This document shows, in pieces, positions 1 through 5,823 of a stretch of DNA of 5,823 nucleotides. The position numbers and the translations under genes are program-made. Every line of letters begins with the position of its first letter. Positions within the stretch are counted from its first letter, which is position 1. The DNA is from Sterolibacterium sp964500605. GTDB lineage: Bacteria > Pseudomonadota > Gammaproteobacteria > Burkholderiales > Rhodocyclaceae. The stretch spans positions 1 to 5,823 of the forward strand of contig CAZCOS010000092.1 of NCBI GenBank assembly GCA_964500605.1, written 5' to 3'. The notes beneath the pieces are model-generated. The model had not been told where the DNA came from. It did not search any database and worked only from the letters and a program-made list of their open reading frames with translations.

Positions 1-3000
1 ACCAGGTCAAGATACGCGGCTTTCGCATCGAGCTGGGCGAAATCGAAGCGCGGCTCGCCCAACTGGACGGCGTGCGCGAGGCCGTGGTCATCGCACGCGA
101 AACAGGAACAGGAGAAAAGCGGCTGGTGGCTTATGTCACTTCCGTCCCCGCCGCCGCCACGCAAGCATCGAACGATGCCCTGGCTTCCTCCGAAGCAGCC
201 CACCAGTCGGCGGATGTATGGCGCGATGGGCTGCGTGAGAAGCTTCGGGCCGTCCTGCCCGAATTCATGCTGCCTTCAGCCATTGTTGTGCTCGAACGTC
301 TGCCGCTTAACCCCAACGGGAAGCTCGACCGCCGTGCTTTGCCGGAACCCGAGGAATACGCGGGAGCGCGCCAGAATTTCGTCGCCCCCCAGGGCGAGAT
401 GGAAGAAGCCGTGGCCGATCTCTGGCGCGACCTGTTGAAGCAGTCCATCATCAGCCGTCATGACAATTTCTTCGACCTGGGCGGACATTCCCTCCTCGCC
501 GCCCAGCTCGTCGCCCGCATCCGTCAGACGTTCGGTTGTGAATTGCCCCTGCGTGAGCTGTTCGACCATCCGCAGCTTCAGGATTTCGCCCATCGTCTGG
601 CAGAGTTTGTCCAGCAAAGCGGCGATTCCCTCGACGATTACCCCCTCGTGGCCCTGCCGCGTGGGGAGGCTCAGTCCGAACCCTTGCCGCTTTCCCTGTC
701 GCAGCAGCGTTTGTGGTTCATCGACCAGTTTGAACAGACTGGCAGTGCGTTGGCACGCAGTGCCTATCACATCAGTGGCGTGCTCACGCTCCGAGGCGCG
801 CTCGATCGCACGGCTTTGCGTGCCGCTCTCGATGCAATCGTGGCCCGGCATGAAAGCCTGCGGACCGCCTTCGTGATGCGGGACGGCGAAGCCGTGCAGC
901 AGATCGTGCCCTCTTGCGCCTTTCCGCTGACCGAGGTGGATCTTTCCATCCTGCCCGACACCCCGGGAGCCTCAACGGATGAAACCTTCCGCGAGGCGGA
1001 ATCGGCCCGTCTGCTCGAAGCCGAAGCCCGGGCATCCTTTGATCTTTCCTGCGCCCCGCTGATTCGGGGGCTGCTCATCCGCCTTGCACCGGACGTTCAA
1101 CAACTGTGCATCGTGATGCACCATATCGTCTCCGACGGCTGGTCGATGAGTATTCTCACGCGCGAATTTGCCCAGTATTACGCGGCCTTCCGGCAGGGAG
1201 AAACCGCCACCTTGCCTGTGCTGCCCATCCAGTACGCTGATTACGCCGTCTGGCAACGCCGGTGGCTGAGCGGGGAGCGGCTGGCGCAGCAGCTCACCTT
1301 CTGGCACGAAAATCTGAACGGTGCTCCGGCCCTGCTGGAGCTGCCGACCGACCATCCCCGGCCAGCCCACCAGAGCCATGCCGGAGCCTATCTGACCGTC
1401 CGTTTCGATGCCACCCTCACGGCCGGGCTTCGTCGTCTGGCCCGTCAGCAGGAGGTCACCCTGTTCATGCTGCTGCACTCGGCCTGGGCACTGCTGTTGG
1501 GCCGACTGAGCGGTCAGGACGAAGTCGTCATCGGTGTTCCGCTGGCCAACCGCCAACGCGCCGAAACCGAAGGGCTGATCGGCTTCTTCGTGAATACGCT
1601 CGCCTTGCGTTCGCGCCTGCGCTGGGACGCGCCTTTCTCGGAACTGCTGGCAGAAAACCGCTGCAATACGCTGGCGGCCTACGCCCATCAGGACGTACCC
1701 TTCGAACAGGTCGTTGAAGCCGTCAAACCCCCGCGCAGCCTCAGCCATAGCCCCATTTTCCAGGTTATGTTCGCCTTGCAGAACACGCCCTCGGCTGAAT
1801 TCACCCTCCCGGGTTTGACGCTTTCGGCCCAGCCGCTGGCTCGCACGACGGCCCATTTCGACCTTTCCCTCATTCTCCAGGAAACGGGGGATGAGATTCA
1901 GGGCGAGCTGGAATACTGCACCGATCTTTTCGAACGGGACACCATGGAACGGTGGATGGGCCACCTGACCACGCTGCTGGGCGCGCTCGTAGAGCCCGAT
2001 GCAAAATCAGCCAGCCTCCCCATCGCTCATCTGCCCTTGATGGATGTGGCACAAGGCCGGATGCTGCTCGAGGGCTTCAACGACACCCGCGTGGCTTTCC
2101 CGCAGGAACAATGCTTCCACGCGCTATTTGAAGCCCATGCACGGAAGACGCCGGACGCGCTCGCGCTGGATTTCGAAGGTGAAACCCTTAGCTACGCCGA
2201 ACTCAATACCCGTGCCAATCGGCTCGCCCGCCACCTGAGGACGCTGGGGGTCGTGCCGGATAGCATTGTGGCCATCTGCTGCGAGCGTAGCCTGGACATG
2301 ATGGTCGCCGTGCTGGCGACCTTCAAGGCGGGCGGGGCCTATCTGCCTGTCGATCCGGCCTATCCGCTGGAACGCATCGAACACATGCTGACGGATGCCG
2401 CGCCTTGTGTGGTGCTGACACAATCCGCTCTGCTCAATCTCCTGCCTTCCACCTTGCCTCGGGAGGCCATCGTCGCTCTGGACCGCGATCAGGCGGACTG
2501 GTCGCGTCTGGGCAAGGGCAACCTCAAGCCCGCAGAACTGGGCTTGACCGCTGAACACCTCGCCTATGTCATCTACACCTCCGGCTCGACGGGCAAGCCC
2601 AAAGGCGTGATGCTGGCCCATCGTGGCCTGGTCAGTCTCGCCGTGGCGCATCTGGATACCCTTGGGCTCGGGCCCGACAGCCGGGTGCTGCAATTTGCCT
2701 CCTTCAGCTTCGATGCCTGCACCTGGGAAATGGCCATGGCGTGGGCCAGTGGCGGCTCCCTCCATCTGGCCCGCCGCGAGTGGCTCATGCCGGGCGAACC
2801 CCTGCTCAACTATCTCGAAACTCAGCGCATCACCCACACCCTTCTGGCTCCGGTGGCCCTGTCGGCCTTACCAGCCCACCGTCCCCTGGCTTCCCTGAAA
2901 ACCCTGCTTGTCGGTGGCGAAGCCTGTTCGGCCACACTCGTCCAGCAATGGGCTCCGGGCCGGCGGATGCTCAATGCCTACGGCCCGACCGAATCCACGG

Positions 3001-5823
3001 TCTGCGCCACACTCCATCACTGCGATGCCGCAGAAACTGCCCCGCCGCCCATTGGCCGTCCCATGGCCAACACCCAGATCGTCATCCTCGACGAGCGCGG
3101 ACAGCCTGTGCCCATCGGTATAAGTGGCGAAATCCACGTCGGAGGTGTAGGGCTGGCGCGGGGCTATCTGAATCGGCCCGAACTCACTTCTGAGCGTTTC
3201 ATCCCGCATCCTTTCTCGTTGCAGTCAGGTGCGCGGCTGTACCGCACGGGGGACCTGGGGCGTTGGAATGCACGGGGCGAAATCGAATATCTGGGCCGCA
3301 ACGACCACCAGGTCAAGCTGCGGGGCTTCCGCATCGAGCTAGGTGAAATCGAAGCCGGTCTGCTGGGCTGCGAAGGTGTGCGCGAAGCCGTTGTACTGGC
3401 GCGGGACCATCTGAACCGGCCCGGTGACCAGCGGCTGGTTGCCTATCTAACCGCCCGGGACGGCGCGGAAATCCGCATCGACACCCTGCGGAACACCCTT
3501 CGCGCCCATTTGCCCGAATTCATGATGCCTTCGGCTTTCGTGGTGCTCGATGCGCTCCCACTCACCCCGAACGGCAAGCTCGACCGCCGCGCCTTGCCTG
3601 CGCCGGAGCAGGGCGGGGACTATGGGCAAGAGGACGACTTTGTTGCCCCCGAAGGCGAAATCGAAGAAACCCTGGCCGAGCTCTGGCGGGAAATTCTCCA
3701 GCTCGACCCCACCGTGAAAATCGGTCGCCACAGCGATTTCTTTGCACTGGGCGGGCATTCCCTCCTCGCCGTGCAATGCTGCACCCATGTCCGCGAACGT
3801 CTGGGGCGCGATCTGGCACTGCGTGATCTTTTCGAAAAGCCGCAGCTGCAAGACCTCGCCCGTCTGCTGCAAGGGGCCGGCAGCACACAGACCCAGCCTC
3901 TGAGCCTGGCCGACCGCAGCCAGCCCCTGCCGCTGTCCTGGTCGCAGCACCGGCTCTGGTTCATCGACCAGCTCGAAGGTGCGGGGGCGGCCTACACCAT
4001 TCCCGGAGCCTTGCGCCTGAAAGGAGAGCTCGACCGCGCCGCCTTGCAAGCCGCGCTCGATGCCATCCTCGTTCGTCACGAGGCCCTGCGGACCACCTTC
4101 GTCACCGTTTCCGGGGAAGTCACCCAGCGCATCACCCCGCCGGAACAGGCGCGTTTTGTACTGGAAACGGCAGATCTATCGGCCTTGCCGACTGAACGTC
4201 GCGAGGCCGAAACCCGTCGACGCATCGCCCAGGAAGTCGACACGCCCTTCGATCTTCAGCAAGGTCCGCTGGTGCGAGGGCTTCTCCTGCGTCTTGCGTC
4301 GGATGAGCATCTCCTGTGTGTCGTCATGCATCACATCGTTTCCGATGGCTGGTCGGTCGGCATCCTCACCCGTGAGTTCGCCGCGCTCTACAGTGCCTGT
4401 CAGGAAGGGCGCGACAATCCGCTGCCGCCCCTGCCGGTTCAATATGCCGATTACGCTGTCTGGCAACGCGAATGGCTCGCTCCCGGCAGCCCCGTGCTGC
4501 AGCAGCAGACCGCCTATTGGCAGAAACAGCTTTCGGGCATTCCGGCTCTCCTGGAACTGCCCACCGACCGTGCCCGTCCGGCCCTGCAAAACCATGCCGG
4601 CAGTGTCTTCCACTTCAATCTCGGTGCCCGCCTGACGGAACGGCTGCGCAAATTCTCACGTCAGCATGAGGCGACACTCTTCATGACCCTCTATGCGGCC
4701 TGGGCGATCGTTCTGGGACGTCTGGCCGGGCAGGAGGAGGTGGTGGTCGGCACACCCGTGGCCAACCGCCAGCGCACGGAAATCGAAGGACTCATCGGCT
4801 TCTTCGTGAATACGCTCGCCCTGCGGATTGCCCTGCCTGCCGACCAGACCGTGGCGGGCCTGATGAGCGAGGTAAAGGCCATGACGCTCGCGGCCTACGC
4901 TCACCAAGACTTGCCCTTCGAGCAGGTCGTCGAAGCCGTTCGTCCGCCGCGCAGCATGAGCCACAGCCCCATCTTTCAAACGCTGATCGCCTTGCAGAAC
5001 ACCCCGCAGGGCGCACTCACCCTGCCGGGCCTCACCCTATCGCCGCAGGACGTGCCTGTGACTGCCGCGCAGTTCGATCTTTCCATGATGCTGCACGAAA
5101 CCGCCCACGACGGGCTGGCCGGTGATCTCTATTACGCCACCGATCTCTTCGAGGCCGCCACTGTAGAGCGGTGGGTGGGGTATTTCAGGAATGTGTTGAA
5201 CGCCTTGCTGGCCAAAGGCAGCGAGAAGCAACCCCTTGCCCGTCTGCCCCTGCTCGACTCCGCTGCCCAGCGCGACATCCTCGCCGGATTCAACGCCACG
5301 CAGGTCGACTACCCGCAAGGAGAAACGATACACCAGCACATCGAAGCCCAGGTGGCCCGTACGCCCAATGCACCGGCCCTGCGTTTCGAAGGCCGGACAC
5401 TGAGCTATGCCGAACTGAACGTCCGTGCCAATCAGTGGGCACACCGCTTGAGAGAAGAAGGCGTCGGGCCGGATGCTTTGGTCGCCGTCTGCATGACGCG
5501 CAGCATCGAGATGGTGGTGGCCCTGCTTGCCATCCTCAAGGCGGGTGGCGCGTATGTGCCGGTCGATCCCGCCTACCCGGAAGACCGGATTGTCTACATG
5601 CTGGAAGACGCTGCTCCGGCTGTTCTTCTCACACAAGAAGCCCTCCAGCCCCGTCTGCCCTCCGGCCCGTGGATGTCCATCGCCCTTGATGCCCCGCAGG
5701 AGCAGGCTCGGGTGGATGCCCTTTCAACGGATGCCCCGTCGTCTGGCGCATCAACACCGATGCCGACGAACCTCGCCTATGTCATCTATACCTCGGGCTC
5801 GACGGGGAAGCCAAAGGGCGCGA
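1..5823 (+). CDS. Non-ribosomal peptide synthetase, internal fragment (partial at both ends)
   Basis: This is a multimodular peptide synthetase that assembles a peptide on enzyme-bound phosphopantetheine arms, presumably in the cytoplasm. Codons start at base 3, and I translated 1940 codons without a stop. Domain order is A (end)-T-C-A-T-C-A (start). Core motifs seen directly include QVKIRGFRIELGEIE and NGKLDRR (first A), LGGHSLL (residues 160-166 and 1250-1256), HHIVSDG (373-379 and 1443-1449), IGFFVNTLALR (526-536 and 1598-1608), and TSGSTGKPKG (859-868 and 1930-1939). The start and stop both lie outside the window, so total size, promoter, ribosome binding site and release domain are unknown. 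There is no frameshift or missing catalytic motif, so the fragment looks functional. The family assignment is essentially certain. The product is not identifiable from this piece, so no gene symbol is given. Confidence 0.97.
3..350 (+). other. Adenylation domain, C-terminal part (A8 to A10)
   Basis: This is the mobile C-terminal subdomain of an amino-acid-activating A domain whose main body lies upstream of the window. It starts inside the A8 motif (QVKIRGFRIELGEIE, residues 1-15), continues through LPEFMLPS (85-92, A9 region), and ends with A10 NGKLDRRALP (105-114). Lys107 is the expected catalytic lysine, equivalent to Lys517 of GrsA, which contacts substrate carboxylate and phosphate. Because the substrate pocket is off the left edge, its amino acid cannot be predicted. 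The stretch between VAY and LPEFM is 19 residues longer than in the A domain at 2112-3605. The extra part is rich in Ala and Ser (residues about 46-75). Confidence 0.93.
381..611 (+). other. Peptidyl carrier protein domain T1
   Basis: This is a thiolation domain of about 77 residues that carries the growing chain as a thioester. The core motif DNFFDLGGHSLLA contains Ser163 (codon at 489), the expected site of phosphopantetheine attachment by a PPTase. The typical helix-1 start (VAP.GEMEEAVADLWRDLL) and the helix-3 region (LRELFDHPQLQDFA) flank it. The residue before the serine is His, not Asp. In this family LGGHS is typical of T domains feeding an ordinary condensation domain, whereas LGGDS usually precedes an epimerization domain. 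This agrees with the C domain that follows directly. Confidence 0.95.
681..1991 (+). other. Condensation domain C1, probably LCL type
   Basis: This domain forms the peptide bond between the chain on T1 and the aminoacyl group on T2. Core motifs in order are SLSQQRLWF (residues 231-239), RHESLRTAF in the C2 position, MHHIVSDGWS (372-381, with His374 as the expected second active-site His), YADYAVWQR (411 onward), IGFFVNTLALR (526-536), HQDVPFEQVV (562-571) and SPIFQVMFALQN (583 onward). All key residues are present. The form of the His motif and the LGGHS carrier upstream suggest condensation of two L-configured partners, but subtype calls by eye are only moderately reliable. From SLSQQ to the His motif, C1 is 11 residues longer than C2. 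Part of this is in the loop after WFIDQ (QTGSALARSAYHIS) and part lies before SFDLSCAPLIRG. Confidence 0.94.
1578..1604 (+). repeat. Exact 27-base direct repeat in C1, copy 1
   Basis: Nine codons of the C5 motif (IGFFVNTLA) are identical base for base to 4794-4820 in C2, 3216 bases away. The match stops at the third base of the flanking codon on the left (ctg versus ctc) and at the first base of the next codon on the right (ttg versus ctg). It is part of a wider module-to-module similarity and not a separate element. Confidence 0.9.
2112..3605 (+). other. Adenylation domain A-II, complete, hydrophobic substrate predicted
   Basis: This domain activates an amino acid with ATP and loads it on T2. 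All main core motifs are visible: LSYAELN (A1), FKAGGAYLPVDP (A2), YTSGSTGKPKG (A3, residues 858-868), FDACTWEM (A4, 903-910), NAYGPTEST (A5, from 991), GEIHVGGVGLARGY (A6), YRTGDLGRW (A7, Asp1084), QVKLRGFRIELGEIE (A8) and NGKLDRR (A10, Lys1192). Aligned from memory to GrsA-PheA, the ten specificity positions are D904, A905, W908, L947, L969, G971, A992, V1000, C1001 and K1192. Asp904 should bind the alpha-amino group, so an ordinary alpha-amino acid is expected. D-A-W starts and the -A-V-C-K ending recall Phe and Leu codes. Leu or an aromatic residue is my guess, not a firm call. There is one extra residue relative to GrsA between positions 278 and 299, in a loop. Confidence 0.95.
3639..3872 (+). 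other. Peptidyl carrier protein domain T2
   Basis: This thiolation domain receives the amino acid activated by A-II and, after C1 acts, holds the extended peptide for C2. The core motif SDFFALGGHSLLAVQ contains Ser1253 (codon at 3759), the expected phosphopantetheine site. Helix 1 (EIEETLAELWREILQ) and the LRDLFEKPQLQDLA segment match T1 closely. Its loop between helix 1 and the core (LDPTVKIGRHS) is slightly longer than in T1 (KQSIISRH). As with T1, His before the Ser points to direct transfer to a condensation domain with no epimerization in this module. Confidence 0.95.
3924..5213 (+). other. Condensation domain C2, probably LCL type
   Basis: This domain links the peptide on T2 to the amino acid loaded by the next module, whose A domain begins just downstream. 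Motifs in order are SWSQHRLWF (residues 1312-1320), RHEALRTTF, MHHIVSDGWS (1442-1451, with His1444 as the expected catalytic His), YADYAVWQR, IGFFVNTLALR (1598-1608), HQDLPFEQVV and SPIFQTLIALQN. No core residue is missing. It is a close paralogue of C1, with long shared stretches at protein level and some at DNA level. The LCL assignment rests on the HHIVSDGWS form, the LGGHS carrier before it and the lack of an upstream E domain. Confidence 0.94.
4794..4820 (+). repeat. Exact 27-base direct repeat in C2, copy 2
   Basis: This is the partner of 1578-1604, encoding the same nine residues of the C5 motif with no synonymous change. Elsewhere the two modules differ at many third codon positions. 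For example, the A3 motif codons at 2577-2606 and 5790-5819 encode the same ten residues with four synonymous differences. Confidence 0.9.
5325..5823 (+). other. Adenylation domain A-III, N-terminal part (A1 to A3), cut by window end
   Basis: This is the beginning of the next module's amino-acid-activating domain. Visible motifs are LSYAELN (A1), LKAGGAYVPVDPAYPEDRI (A2) and YTSGSTGKPKG (A3, the ATP phosphate-binding loop, ending at residue 1939). The window ends one codon later with Ala1940, where most family members have Val. The segment between A2 and A3 (from about residue 1890) is rich in Ala, Ser and Pro, as is common for this variable loop. The A4 and A5 region that sets specificity lies to the right of the window, so no substrate can be predicted. 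Confidence 0.94.

Noticed and set aside
133..876. Two plus-strand ORFs (133-438 and 460-876) in one alternative frame
   Set aside because: They are shadow frames of the first A domain end, T1 and C1. Their compositions are Ser/Pro/Arg-rich, as expected from frame-shifted GC-rich coding DNA.
1262..1717. Plus-strand ORF of 151 codons in another frame
   Set aside because: It is an out-of-frame reading of C1, Ala/Arg/Pro-rich with no domain, and overlaps the core motifs C4 to C6.
972..1964. Long minus-strand ORF of 330 codons
   Set aside because: It lies fully antisense to the C1 domain, whose motifs are intact on the + strand. GC-rich coding DNA with G/C third positions often leaves long open antisense frames, and the translation shows no recognizable domain.
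1992..2111. Possible communication or docking segment between C1 and A-II
   Set aside because: This is the ordinary C-A linker (with LEGFNDT, matched by LAGFNAT before A-III) found in most NRPS modules, within one continuous polypeptide.
2124..2837. Minus-strand ORF of 237 codons
   Set aside because: It is antisense to A-II motifs A1 to A4. Its counterparts at the matching places opposite other modules (276-851, 3447-4079, 4176-4613, 5037-5636) recur because the modules themselves are repeated.
3606..3638. Possible gene boundary between A-II and T2
   Set aside because: The frame reads straight through as a short Gly/Asp/Gln linker without a stop or start signal, so it is an interdomain linker and not an intergenic region.

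Overview
The whole window is the interior of one very large gene for a non-ribosomal peptide synthetase (NRPS). A single + strand frame, with codons starting at base 3, stays open for all 1940 complete codons and has neither a start nor a stop codon of its own. Residue n below means the codon starting at base 3n. The other ORFs on both strands are shadows of this frame.

Layout, left to right: the C-terminal end of an adenylation (A) domain (A8 to A10 motifs); a carrier domain (T1, Ser163); a condensation domain (C1, HHIVSDG at residues 373-379); a complete adenylation domain (A-II, with all core motifs I looked for); a second carrier domain (T2, Ser1253); a second condensation domain (C2, HHIVSDG at 1443-1449); and the N-terminal third of a further adenylation domain (A-III), cut by the window end just after its A3 phosphate-binding loop. 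In modular terms this is ...A]-T / C-A-T / C-[A..., so one complete elongation module is flanked by the end of one module and the start of the next.

How the parts work together: each A domain activates an amino acid as an aminoacyl-AMP and loads it on the phosphopantetheine arm of the T domain after it. C1 joins the chain on T1 to the amino acid on T2. C2 then passes the product on T2 to the next module's amino acid. The specificity pocket of A-II reads D-A-W-L-L-G-A-V-C-K by alignment from memory to GrsA-PheA. This suggests a hydrophobic residue (Leu-like or Phe-like), but the exact amino acid is not certain. No epimerization, methylation, cyclization or thioesterase domain lies in the window. 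Both T domains carry LGGHSL rather than the LGGDS form usual before epimerases, and both C domains look like the LCL type, so L-residues are expected at these junctions.

Organism: the sequence is GC-rich with G/C-dominated third codon positions, and the dense C-A-T architecture is typical of bacterial NRPSs. The style fits a Gram-negative proteobacterium, but nothing here fixes the genus. There is no intergenic DNA, RNA gene, promoter, terminator, mobile element or CRISPR array. I find no new class of system. The points worth following up are the uncommon specificity code, the patchy near-identity between the two modules, and some length differences in loops.
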